A stretch of 48,647 bases of DNA, from the IMG/VR virus record IMGVR_UViG_3300050821_000928, positions 1-48,647 of that record; one strand, 5' to 3'. The stretch comes from a virus. Each line of letters opens with the position of its first letter. Position 1 is the stretch's first letter. The position numbers were made by a program, and so were the translations under genes. A model generated the notes under the pieces. That model was given only the letters and a program-made list of their open reading frames with translations, ran no database searches and was not told the origin of the DNA. Positions 39,269 through 47,504 of the stretch are shown here, in pieces.

Positions 39269-39580
39269 ATGGCATCAGGTTCCGCTAAGCCAACGGCCAG
39301 TTCCAAATATCACGGCTCCGCCAAGTCAGTTCCGAAGGACCCTTCCCCTTCGAGGAGTGGAGCGGAGCCTCCGGTTTGTTATCCGCCCACTATCGACTTT
39401 GCTTCGCAGCCAGAACAGACTAATAATCTTGTGGAACAAGGAATGAAATCCCGACGCCCAGGTGGAGTCCGACGAGGCAAAGGCCCATGGTCAACTGACC
39501 CAGAAGGATTCAGTAAGACTAATGGAGAGTTTAGGTCTCCTGCTAAAAGTGACAGGCGAAGCCCGCATACGAGTCCGTAA
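39269..39580 (+). CDS. Disordered basic Pro/Ser-rich protein
   Basis: A 103-residue protein of low complexity (KSVPKDPSPSRSG, RRPGGVRRGKGPWS), without hydrophobic core, so probably unfolded alone. Located between two packaging genes. Composition resembles the last late gene at 16486-16707. It may contact DNA or a partner protein. Confidence 0.55.
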   Translation: MASGSAKPTASSKYHGSAKSVPKDPSPSRSGAEPPVCYPPTIDFASQPEQTNNLVEQGMKSRRPGGVRRGKGPWSTDPEGFSKTNGEFRSPAKSDRRSPHTSP

Positions 39581-39602
39581 AGGATAGATAAACTTTGATT
39601 TA

Positions 39603-41339
39603 ATGTCCGTCTCCAGCCTACCTGTTCAATCTCTAAATTCTCCGCCGCCTTCGGAACGTGAAACTTTTATTCCCCTTCCAGTTTCGGGATGTAGCCAGGT
39701 CGAGTCACGCAAGCGTTGGAGATTAAACTGTTTAGGTTCATTATATTACTTTATTAAAGTTGGTCTGAAACGTAAGAAACTAACTGACCGACTCCATAAA
39801 CCTATCTGTCTCGGTCTCGAATCCGACCACATAAAAGATGTATTCGAAATTCCCCGCGACCATTATAAGTCTACGATGGGAAGTGAAGGCTTGCCTATGT
39901 GGCGAGTTCTTCCTCTAAATGATGATGACCGGAATGAGTTTACTAAACTCGGCTATTCTAAAGAATTCGTAGAATGGCAAGACCGAATGCACCGCCCTGC
40001 TGCGCGTAATATGTTAGTCAGCGAGAACATAACCAACTCTGCAAAGCTCGGTCATCGAATCTCCATTCATTACGAGTCGAATACAATCTTCCGTTACCTA
40101 TTCCCAGAAATCCTCCCCAGCTCCGCTGAGATATGGTCTTCCTTTTCTATGCACCACAAAATCCCCTCCGTTGCTAAGGCGGCTTCGGGCGGGCATGGCG
40201 AGGGCACTTTCGATTTCCTCGGAGTCGGAGGTGCCCTTCAGTCTCGTCATTATGACGGCTTGTTAGTACAGGACGACCTTGTCGGTCGTAAAGCTATAGA
40301 GTCTCCCTCCATTATGGAGAAGACCATCGAGTATCACAAACTCGTTGCCGGCGCGTTCGAATCCGAAGACGACAAACACGAATGCGACGAATTAGTCATC
40401 GGCAATCGCTGGTCCTATACCGACTTGAATAGTCATATCCGTGAACATGAACCTTGGTTCCAATTTCATACTCACTCCGCCCTTGGCGGCTGTTGTAATA
40501 TTCACCCTCCGGATACTCCGATAATGCCAGAGGTTTTTAGTCTAGAGAAGTTAGAAAGGCTCCGAGAGCGTTTCGGCTCCTATCTGTTCTCTTGTCAGTT
40601 TCTAAATAACCCCTCCGCCCCGGAGAACGCCGACTTCCACGAGGAAGACCTTCGGTATTTCAGTCTTGAGAAAGACCAAGATAACTCCTGGATTATAAAA
40701 CATGAAGTCATTAATGGAATCGTTAAGAAAGATATTCCAGTATCTCAGCTTAGTCTCTGCCTTGTTACTGACCCTAATCATTCTGGAAATGCTGGTTATG
40801 GTCGTTGCCGTCATGCTATCAACGTAGTGGGCCTGTCGGCCCAAGGAGACTTCTACCTTATCGACTCTTGGGCACAAGGTGTTAACTACGATGCATACTA
40901 TGCCAAGATATACGAGCTATCCGACAAATGGAACGTCCGAAAGATTGGCGTTGAGTCCATTGCCGCTCAGAGATATATAGTTCATCATATTGGGTTCGTC
41001 AATCGCCTTGAGGGCCGTACTCTCAAGATAGTCGAACTAAAAGGCGAAGTTGAATCTCCTGACGGTAGCCTAACCACTAAGAAAGAATTTCGTATCCGGA
41101 ATGTTCTCGCTCCGATATTTGAGTCTCACCGATTCTACACTCAGCGGAAGCAGATGGACTTCCTTGGAGAGTTCAGTACCTTCCCGAAGGGCCGCTACAA
41201 AGATATACTTGATGCCTTGGCATATGCTCCGCAAATGCTCCGTCTTCCAATGTCTTACATGAAGGAACTTGCTTGGCGTGCCGCGAACGCCGCAGGCGCT
41301 AGGCGAGTAAATCTCCCATACAGCGTGGGGGTTCGTTAA
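39603..41339 (+). CDS. terL: Terminase large subunit
   Basis: A 578-residue protein. FEIPRDHYKST is the phage-type Walker A (R85, K89, S90, T91), DGLLVQDDLVG is Walker B with the Asp-Asp pair, and the nuclease domain shows LVTDPNHSG, IGVES and YKDILDALAYA as the metal-binding Asp/Glu series. It hydrolyses ATP to pump DNA into the prohead through the portal and cuts the concatemer. Length is normal for the family. The stop adjoins the next ATG (TAAATG). Confidence 0.92.
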   Translation: MSVSSLPVQSLNSPPPSERETFIPLPVSGCSQVESRKRWRLNCLGSLYYFIKVGLKRKKLTDRLHKPICLGLESDHIKDVFEIPRDHYKSTMGSEGLPMWRVLPLNDDDRNEFTKLGYSKEFVEWQDRMHRPAARNMLVSENITNSAKLGHRISIHYESNTIFRYLFPEILPSSAEIWSSFSMHHKIPSVAKAASGGHGEGTFDFLGVGGALQSRHYDGLLVQDDLVGRKAIESPSIMEKTIEYHKLVAGAFESEDDKHECDELVIGNRWSYTDLNSHIREHEPWFQFHTHSALGGCCNIHPPDTPIMPEVFSLEKLERLRERFGSYLFSCQFLNNPSAPENADFHEEDLRYFSLEKDQDNSWIIKHEVINGIVKKDIPVSQLSLCLVTDPNHSGNAGYGRCRHAINVVGLSAQGDFYLIDSWAQGVNYDAYYAKIYELSDKWNVRKIGVESIAAQRYIVHHIGFVNRLEGRTLKIVELKGEVESPDGSLTTKKEFRIRNVLAPIFESHRFYTQRKQMDFLGEFSTFPKGRYKDILDALAYAPQMLRLPMSYMKELAWRAANAAGARRVNLPYSVGVR

Positions 41340-41744
41340 ATGGACGCGAATATAGTCTTAACTCAAGTAACCGCAGGTGCTAGTGCTGTATGGATTCTAC
41401 AAGTTCTTAAGAATTGGAAAGCATTTCCACTACTCCAATCCGGTCAGAAATACGCCTCACGTACTGCAAGTGTTATTGCCGCATTCTTTATTCATGGTGG
41501 CGTTAGTTATACCTGGGACCCACAACTAGATGTTAATGGGAATCGTCATCTAGTTCTTGCTATTCCGACATTTCTTGTATTCATCACATATATATGGCAT
41601 TGGTTTGGTCAATACACTCTACAAGAGTTGATGTATCAAGGAACTATTAACAAGTCAGGTATTACTACTGACGCTACTGGAGCAACTCCTGCAAGAGTAT
41701 CTCCTTCAGGTGATGTAGTAGTTTCAGCTTCTTCGAAGGCATAA
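41340..41744 (+). CDS. Putative holin or small membrane protein
   Basis: A 134-residue protein with three likely membrane segments: VTAGASAVWILQVL, SVIAAFFIHGGVSY and LVLAIPTFLVFITYIWHW, then a polar tail. It directly follows TerL and begins a run of four small membrane proteins. A holin role is plausible; one of these must let the M15 endolysin out. Confidence 0.6.
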   Translation: MDANIVLTQVTAGASAVWILQVLKNWKAFPLLQSGQKYASRTASVIAAFFIHGGVSYTWDPQLDVNGNRHLVLAIPTFLVFITYIWHWFGQYTLQELMYQGTINKSGITTDATGATPARVSPSGDVVVSASSKA

Positions 41745-41748
41745 AGGG

Positions 41749-42198
41749 ATGGCCGACTCGAATGGCAGAACTCATATTCCAGATATTAAAGAATTAACTG
41801 CCGACCTAGATGGTCTACGAGAATTGGTAGCGTCTAAGTTCGAGTCTTTTAGAGCGATTATAGATGAACGTGATAGGCGGTATGAAGACCGTTTCACCGC
41901 AATGGATGAAAAGACCGGTCTTGCTCTCACTTCCAGTGAGAAGGCAGTTGTCAAAGCCGAAACGGCTACAGAGAAACGATTCGATTCCGTTAACGAATTC
42001 CGTGGTAGTTTGAAAGACCAAGCAGCTACGCTAATTTCTAGAGTTGAAGTAGAGTCAAAATGGAAAGCCTACGATGACAAAATCGATGACATTAAACGGG
42101 ATAGTCGAGGCCAGAAGAATTGGGCCGTCGCGTTAATGATAACCGTCGCAGTAGGCGTGATGAGTATCATTATCACTTTAGTGATTCATAAACCTTGA
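41749..42198 (+). CDS. Coiled-coil protein with C-terminal membrane anchor
   Basis: A 149-residue protein: a long charged coiled coil (LDGLRELVASKFESFRAII, VEVESKWKAYDDKIDDI) ending in one membrane helix (NWAVALMITVAVGVMSIIIT) and a short tail. This shape is shared by XhlA-like haemolysins and other lysis accessories. It probably works with the membrane protein encoded just upstream. Confidence 0.65.
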   Translation: MADSNGRTHIPDIKELTADLDGLRELVASKFESFRAIIDERDRRYEDRFTAMDEKTGLALTSSEKAVVKAETATEKRFDSVNEFRGSLKDQAATLISRVEVESKWKAYDDKIDDIKRDSRGQKNWAVALMITVAVGVMSIIITLVIHKP

Positions 42199-42205
42199 GG
42201 AAAAT

Positions 42206-42349
42206 ATGCTTCTTATCATTATACTTCTAATCTTACTTATTTTTGGTGGCGGATATGGATATCATAGTTGGGGCGCTCCAGGCAGTCTAGGTCTTGTATT
42301 AACGATTATATTAATCTTTGTTCTTCTTAGACTTTTAGGAGTTGTCTAA
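42206..42349 (+). CDS. 47-residue DUF3309-like membrane protein
   Basis: A frame starting MLLIIILLILLIFGGGYG, then HSWGAPGSLGLVLTIILIF: two hydrophobic helices around a Gly/Trp-rich turn, as in the small bacterial DUF3309 proteins. GAGG precedes the ATG by 6 bases, and the stop adjoins the next ATG. Possible holin component. Confidence 0.65.
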   Translation: MLLIIILLILLIFGGGYGYHSWGAPGSLGLVLTIILIFVLLRLLGVV

Positions 42350-42514
42350 ATGGTTCTAACTATAAGTGCTTTGATATGTTTAATTGGTCTTATAATCTAT
42401 CTAGCCTCCGATGGCAAAGCTAGCGAGGTTGGAAGGATAATGTTCGGTATCGGACTTCTCTGCGTCCTATGGAATGTTGGAGGAGTTGTTAATATACTTC
42501 CGTATCGAAAATAG
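42350..42514 (+). CDS. 54-residue membrane protein
   Basis: A frame starting MVLTISALICLIGLIIYLAS with a second helix IMFGIGLLCVLWNVGGVV: a two-segment membrane protein. Its ATG is immediately after the preceding TAA. Candidate antiholin or second holin subunit. Confidence 0.65.
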   Translation: MVLTISALICLIGLIIYLASDGKASEVGRIMFGIGLLCVLWNVGGVVNILPYRK

Positions 42515-42525
42515 AATGACTTTAA

Positions 42526-42714
42526 ATGCGCTACATGACCAAAAGATTCGACCACCAACAGAATCCTTGTAAGGGATGTTCCGAGTGTGATTGGATATTC
42601 AAAGGGACGTTACCAGTCGGTAACACATTAGATGAAATTAAAACAAAGTTCGCAGAACGATGTAAAAAAGAATTCCTAGAACATGATTGTCAACAACATA
42701 AAAGGAGACCCTAA
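42526..42714 (+). CDS. Small Cys-rich protein
   Basis: A 62-residue protein with NPCKGCSECDWIF near 12, then helices with ERCKKEFLEHDCQQH: five Cys and two His, so one zinc site is likely. Its stop codon ends at the A of the next ATG. No clear ribosome site. Function unknown. Confidence 0.55.
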   Translation: MRYMTKRFDHQQNPCKGCSECDWIFKGTLPVGNTLDEIKTKFAERCKKEFLEHDCQQHKRRP

Positions 42715-43118
42715 TGGCTAGTTTCACAAGCGTTCTTAAAAAGATTGGTCAAGTCATCCTGACAGGTAGCGGCATCGCCACTGAGGTTATGCAATTTCCT
42801 TTCGTCTCGTCTATCTTTACTGGACTTGCTAATAAACTTGGAGGCTCCTCTGCTGCTACAACAATTCAGACCGTATACGGTGACTTAAACTCCGTTGCAA
42901 GTATTATCTCGATGATGGAGGTTGCGTTCCCTACCTCCGGTAGTGGCGCACAGAAACTTGCTGCGGCTTCGCCATTGGTTCAACAGGTCGTTCTACAATG
43001 GGCCCAGTCAAGTCTTCCTGGTCATAATAGTATTAAAGTTGACCCAGCTACCTTCGCCGCTCATTGCAGTCAGTTTACTTCCGACTTCGTAAATATAATG
43101 AATGACTTCGGAGCCTAA
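42714..43118 (+). CDS. Hypothetical late protein
   Basis: A 134-residue protein behind AAAAGGAGACC; it begins with an amphipathic helix (VLKKIGQVILTGSGIATEVM) and continues as a helical Ala/Ser-rich protein. Located directly before the portal gene. It may touch membranes, or assist portal assembly; nothing specific is recognised. Confidence 0.6.
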   Translation: MASFTSVLKKIGQVILTGSGIATEVMQFPFVSSIFTGLANKLGGSSAATTIQTVYGDLNSVASIISMMEVAFPTSGSGAQKLAAASPLVQQVVLQWAQSSLPGHNSIKVDPATFAAHCSQFTSDFVNIMNDFGA

Positions 43119-43133
43119 TTAATAGCGAAGCTA

Positions 43134-45047
43134 ATGCCTGATTTCATCAAAGTCAATCTCTCTCCTGATGCCGAAGAAAAACTAAAACGGCATTTGAAGA
43201 ATCGTATTCTTGCTCTCGAAGAGGGATTGAAACAACTCCATGAAGATAAGATTAACAAATGGCGCAAAGCCTATGAGGCGACTCCTAGAGAGGCTACTAG
43301 AGATTTTCCTTTTGCTAACGCCTCGAATTTAGTCGTTCCAATCATAGGAATCTTTAGTGACACACTCCTGGCAAGAGTTATGTCAGCGGTTCTGAAAACT
43401 AGACCTCCTTGGATAGCTAAGATATTCGGTTCTCACCAAGATATAACTGACGAGCATCGAACGGCTATCGAAGATTTGATGGAATTTACAGGTATAGAGC
43501 CAGAGTTCCTAGACTTATACCGTGTATATCACGAATTCTTTGGCGAGACTATCAAGTACGGCACTTCTATGATTCTCTGTCCTCACGAAGTCCGCTACCG
43601 CTTCGATATGGAAGAATCCGCCGGCGATGGTAGTATGGGGTCTAAGAACTATAAACCTACTTTCACTAAGAACGTAGAGTATAAAGGGCCGCGTCCAGAG
43701 AAACTAGCGTTTGAGCATTTCCTAATCCCTCCCAATGCCAAGACTGTCAAGAGTGCTGACATTAAAATACACAAACGCCCCATGACGCGGAGCGAATTAG
43801 AGGAACGAAAGTTCTTCCAGATATACGAACCTAGCCGTGTAGACAGTATTCTTACGAAGCCTGATAGGACTGGTCCAGACTATACTACAACTGTTAAACA
43901 GGAATCTAGCGGAGCTAAGACTTCCAGTTCTTATGGCTACGCCGAGTGGGACCTCTATGAGTGTTGGCTAGAATGGACCACTCCGGATGGGAAGGCCCGT
44001 CCTAGAATCATCGCTACATACCACAAGAACTCCGACACCTTGATGCGTGGTATCTACGATACTCATACTCTTGACCCATGGATTCTAGGTCGTCTATTCT
44101 ATCGAGACGACATGATTTATGGTTATGGCTATGCCGAGACTATGTGGGGCTTCCAGGAGGAAGCTAGTGAATCACACAACTCCAGATTGGATAATAGGCT
44201 TATTGCGAATACGCGAGTATGGAGAGTTGACCCTGATTCGAAACTTCATGCCGGTTATCGTATCTATCCTACAGCTACCGTTCCCGCAGCCAAAGACGAA
44301 ATTGAAGCTCTTGCGGCCGGAGACATATCTCCTCAATCTATAGATGACGAGCGTTTCACATTAGAGTTGGCCGAAAGGCGAGCGGGTATCTCTCCTCCGA
44401 TGCAGGGCGCTGGTACTGGAAGTCAAGGAAAGCGCGGAATCTATTCCGCTATGGGTACTCTAGCCGTAATGCAAGATGGTAATCGTCGTACCGATTTGAA
44501 TATCTCCGACATGAGATACGCTCATACCAGACTCGGTCGCGTTATCCTCGCTGACTACGCCAAGTATGGAATCTCCGATGATATTCTAAACGTATTCGGA
44601 GATAAACGTGATGTAGTCATGGAGTCTATTAGAGCCGTGAAGGACGGAAAGATTGGTCTTCCTGTTTATTCGTCTACTTCTTCTGTTAATAGAGAAGTTG
44701 AAAAACAAAATGATTTAATCCTCGTCAATGTAATGCGTCAGCACTACCTTGGAATCGCTCAGCTAATCGCTCAAGTAAACTCTCCAATGACCCCGCCTCC
44801 AGTAGTTTCGTATTTGAAAGAGGTCATAAAAGCCTCCAACGTAGTTATGAAGTCTATTCTACGAAGCTTCGACAAGGAAGATGTTGATATTCTGATTCCT
44901 GAACCTGAGGACTCTAATGCCCAACAACAAACTGGACAAGTTCCTGGAGCACCCGGTGCAGTTCCTCCAGTGGTACCAATCAACCGCGGGGGAGATGTAC
45001 AGAGTTTACTTGCAGGATTACCGCCAGGAGGTAGTAGACAAGCTTAG
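43134..45047 (+). CDS. Portal protein
   Basis: A 637-residue protein: helical start (LKRHLKNRILALEEGLKQL), FPFANASNLVVPIIG near 60, an alpha/beta wing with LYECWLEW and the segment GYGYAETMWGFQEEAS typical of P22-type portal stems, then a long Pro/Gln-rich tail. It forms the dodecameric ring for DNA passage. A palindromic site lies in the coding region. The last 131 bases overlap another gene. Confidence 0.85.
   Translation: MPDFIKVNLSPDAEEKLKRHLKNRILALEEGLKQLHEDKINKWRKAYEATPREATRDFPFANASNLVVPIIGIFSDTLLARVMSAVLKTRPPWIAKIFGSHQDITDEHRTAIEDLMEFTGIEPEFLDLYRVYHEFFGETIKYGTSMILCPHEVRYRFDMEESAGDGSMGSKNYKPTFTKNVEYKGPRPEKLAFEHFLIPPNAKTVKSADIKIHKRPMTRSELEERKFFQIYEPSRVDSILTKPDRTGPDYTTTVKQESSGAKTSSSYGYAEWDLYECWLEWTTPDGKARPRIIATYHKNSDTLMRGIYDTHTLDPWILGRLFYRDDMIYGYGYAETMWGFQEEASESHNSRLDNRLIANTRVWRVDPDSKLHAGYRIYPTATVPAAKDEIEALAAGDISPQSIDDERFTLELAERRAGISPPMQGAGTGSQGKRGIYSAMGTLAVMQDGNRRTDLNISDMRYAHTRLGRVILADYAKYGISDDILNVFGDKRDVVMESIRAVKDGKIGLPVYSSTSSVNREVEKQNDLILVNVMRQHYLGIAQLIAQVNSPMTPPPVVSYLKEVIKASNVVMKSILRSFDKEDVDILIPEPEDSNAQQQTGQVPGAPGAVPPVVPINRGGDVQSLLAGLPPGGSRQA
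43745..43761. repeat. Dispersed palindrome, copy 7 (one mismatch)
   Basis: TGTCAA-GAGTG-CTGACA followed by TTAAAA, inside the portal gene (translated TVKSADIK). One mismatch in the right arm. Confidence 0.65.
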
Positions 45048-45222
45048 CTCCGCTAGGGACCAGGTAGACTTGTATAGACTACAAGGTAGACTAGAAGTTT
45101 TAAATGAACTACAAGAACTTGTCGGTATAGCTAAGAATTATGTTAGTGGACTTGCAAGCGGAACTATGAAGAAGATTCCAAGCTCCGCTATTCCAGATGA
45201 GTTAAAGAATATCAGACACTAA
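44917..45222 (+). CDS. Small helical protein overlapping the portal gene
   Basis: A 101-residue protein (LDKFLEHPVQFLQWYQSTAG, YRQEVVDKLSSARDQVDLY), with GAGG 6 bases before the ATG. The first 131 bases lie within the portal gene in another frame, where the portal codes a Pro/Gly/Gln-rich tail. The helical character continues across the overlap, so the long form is likely real. Perhaps a portal or scaffold assistant. Confidence 0.65.
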   Translation: MPNNKLDKFLEHPVQFLQWYQSTAGEMYRVYLQDYRQEVVDKLSSARDQVDLYRLQGRLEVLNELQELVGIAKNYVSGLASGTMKKIPSSAIPDELKNIRH

Positions 45223-45232
45223 GGAGAATTAA

Positions 45233-45982
45233 ATGTTCGGTCAAAAAACAGAACTACCCGATGAGTTGAAGGCATTAAATCTATCCCCAGCCCAAATTCT
45301 TGAAGCTGTTAATAATGGTAAGGCTGCTACAGATAAGGTTAAGGCCCTTGAGGGAGAAGTCGGAACCTTAAGACAAACTCTAGAAACGAATACCGGAGAG
45401 TTCCGTTCTCTTAAAGAGAAGCTCGATAATATCGAGGCTAATCCTACTAGAGTAGATAATAACAATAATAATGAACCGACTAAAACTTCGTTCTTGACCG
45501 ACGAAGATAAAGCTTTTGATGAAAGGTTTATCAAGAGTGCCGGCCCATTGGCAATGGCTGCTGCGCAAGCGAATGCTAAGGCCGCGAAGCTCCTAGCCAA
45601 GTCCACTCTCCAAGGCCAGACAATTACTACTTCTAACGGAGTTATCTCGCTTGCGAAGCTCTGGGACAAGTGGTCCGCTGATATAGATAAAGAAGCCAAA
45701 GGCGTTCAGCTCCCTTATCTTGGAGATGAAAATACTTGGCTTCGTATCTTTAACCTCGTTAAAGCCAACCATCTAGAGGAACTTATGACAAAACCAGAAA
45801 CTTTCATTGAACCAGTCGGTACCGGCGTTAATGTACGTGTCGGTGACGCTCCTGCTCCAGATAAGCTAAATGACGAACAAACTTCTATCATGAATAAAAT
45901 GGCCCGTTATGGTAAAGGCGTAACCGTTGAGAGTGTTTTGGCTCAGAGAAAGAAGATGAACTTTGTAGGAGATAACGTATAA
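45233..45982 (+). CDS. Scaffolding-like protein
   Basis: A 249-residue, charged, helical protein with an early coiled coil (KVKALEGEVGTLRQTLETN, SLKEKLDNIEA), an Asn-rich linker and a helical C-terminal part. Position between portal and capsid genes and composition fit an internal scaffold. No protease motif is visible. Confidence 0.65.
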   Translation: MFGQKTELPDELKALNLSPAQILEAVNNGKAATDKVKALEGEVGTLRQTLETNTGEFRSLKEKLDNIEANPTRVDNNNNNEPTKTSFLTDEDKAFDERFIKSAGPLAMAAAQANAKAAKLLAKSTLQGQTITTSNGVISLAKLWDKWSADIDKEAKGVQLPYLGDENTWLRIFNLVKANHLEELMTKPETFIEPVGTGVNVRVGDAPAPDKLNDEQTSIMNKMARYGKGVTVESVLAQRKKMNFVGDNV

Positions 45983-46530
45983 TGGCTATCACAAGTGATA
46001 ATGTTAACAAGGCAACTGTAACCGTTGACAAGAATGACCCTTATCCAGGGATAACTGCACGTCCCTTGAACCAACCAGACTTCGTTAATATACGACCGAA
46101 GAACCCTTCTCTATCGTTTCGATGGGTTAATAGGTCGGTTGGTCCGCAGGAGTCTACTCTCCGACTCGACCAGATGAGCTATGCTGGATTCGTGCCGGCT
46201 CTTCCAGAGGATTGTGCCAATCTCCTCCCTGCACTTGTAAAGAATGGGAAGATTGTTCATGGCGATTTGATGCTTATGAAGATTGATAAGAAGATTCTTC
46301 TAAGCGCGGAGAAATATAATTGGCAGCGCGCCGTTAATCGCCTTCATCCTAAAGCGCAGCTTCAAAATGGACAAGCCGCACTTCGTCAATCGGTAAGTGA
46401 AGTCCCTCAACGAGTTCCTGACTTGAATAGAAAGCTTGGTGTTTTTCGCCCTAACGAAGCAGAACTAGCGAAGCTAGAAAGTCAGGAAGATGGAACTCCG
46501 TTAGATTTAGGTGTCAAGTCCAAAGAGTGA
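45982..46530 (+). CDS. Putative head-associated protein
   Basis: A 182-residue protein coupled to the scaffold gene by TAATG. A beta-rich first half (FVNIRPKNPSLSFRWVNR) and a helical second half (LMKIDKKILLSAEKYNW) with a Pro-rich tail. It may be a head completion or minor capsid protein. Not recognised. Confidence 0.6.
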   Translation: MAITSDNVNKATVTVDKNDPYPGITARPLNQPDFVNIRPKNPSLSFRWVNRSVGPQESTLRLDQMSYAGFVPALPEDCANLLPALVKNGKIVHGDLMLMKIDKKILLSAEKYNWQRAVNRLHPKAQLQNGQAALRQSVSEVPQRVPDLNRKLGVFRPNEAELAKLESQEDGTPLDLGVKSKE

Positions 46531-46545
46531 AGGGAGGAATAGAAA

Positions 46546-47127
46546 TTGGCTTCTTCAACTGGAGTATCAGCAGAGATTCATAGCATCCAATCCATAAGTG
46601 GTAATCAACCTCGCATCCGAAGACTTCCAGAGGCCGCAACTCAGACCTGGCTTCCTGGAACACCTTTAGCTCTTAATGCTTCTGGATTTGTTATTCCAGT
46701 AGCATCTCCGATAGCTACATTTACTAACACTCAAGGTGCTATTATCGGCCTTGCTAAAGAGGCCAGCGCAAGCTTGGCTACCGCTGGCGTTCCTCTACAA
46801 CAGACCTTCGGTTCCGTTCCTAACGAAGCGTCAGCCGTTAATATCTCTCGCCCATATTTTAATGACGGCCTAACCGGTGTTGAAGTGGCCGACCAGGATA
46901 CTATTTTTCTAGCACAGGTTGGTACCACGGTAACTCAAGCTAATGTTGGTCTTGCTTATGGTATGACCAAAGATACAGACAACCACTGGTATGTTGATTT
47001 AGCGAAGAGTACCTTCGGAACTAACACTGTTTGTATAATTGTTAAAATTGACCCGAATGACCAGTCAGCATCGCCTCGTGGGGTTTACATTCGATTTGTT
47101 GCTGGTCAGGTTCAGACTGTAGCATAG
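46546..47127 (+). CDS. Putative capsid decoration protein
   Basis: A 193-residue protein with TTG start behind GGGAGGAATAGAAA. Ala/Thr/Val-rich beta segments (RIRRLPEAATQTWLPGTPLAL, GAIIGLAKEASAS) resemble small capsid-stabilising or decoration proteins that sit next to capsid genes. No catalytic motif. Confidence 0.6.
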   Translation: MASSTGVSAEIHSIQSISGNQPRIRRLPEAATQTWLPGTPLALNASGFVIPVASPIATFTNTQGAIIGLAKEASASLATAGVPLQQTFGSVPNEASAVNISRPYFNDGLTGVEVADQDTIFLAQVGTTVTQANVGLAYGMTKDTDNHWYVDLAKSTFGTNTVCIIVKIDPNDQSASPRGVYIRFVAGQVQTVA

Positions 47128-47139
47128 GAGATAGTAATT

Positions 47140-47490
47140 ATGAAATGTTGTCCACAAATAGTAGCGTCACAAGACTTTACTGGTCAGACTGGAGCTTTAG
47201 CTGCTACAACCATATATACACCAACTAGTGACGGTACGTTTCTTATACTTGTTGCTAATAGTACACAGGCTAATGGTCCTGCCACATTAGGTATAGCAAC
47301 TCTTACAACTACAGATGAATATGGTAATGCTATATCTAAGTCTGCAACAGCAGCAGGTAATAGTTTTACTCTTCAAATACAAGAAGTTCTTAGGGTCGGT
47401 TCAGGGCAGCCTATTCAAATTAGTGCTGCTCTAGGCGGTTCTCCCCCTGTTCTATATGATGTATTCGTAGTTATTCTTCAGCTTGAGTAA
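47140..47490 (+). CDS. Small virion protein before the capsid gene
   Basis: A 116-residue beta-rich protein (TFLILVANSTQANGP, FTLQIQEVLRVGSGQP, LYDVFVVILQ), AT-richer than its neighbours. Directly precedes the capsid gene; a second decoration protein is a fair guess. Confidence 0.6.
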   Translation: MKCCPQIVASQDFTGQTGALAATTIYTPTSDGTFLILVANSTQANGPATLGIATLTTTDEYGNAISKSATAAGNSFTLQIQEVLRVGSGQPIQISAALGGSPPVLYDVFVVILQLE

Positions 47491-47504
47491 AGGAGCCTTA
47501 AAAC

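Noticed and set aside
3454-43761. Mycobacteriophage L5-type stoperators (which also contain TGTCAAG)
   Set aside because: L5 stoperators are asymmetric and share a different flank; the sites here are two-arm palindromes with a TTAA extension. A similar function remains possible.
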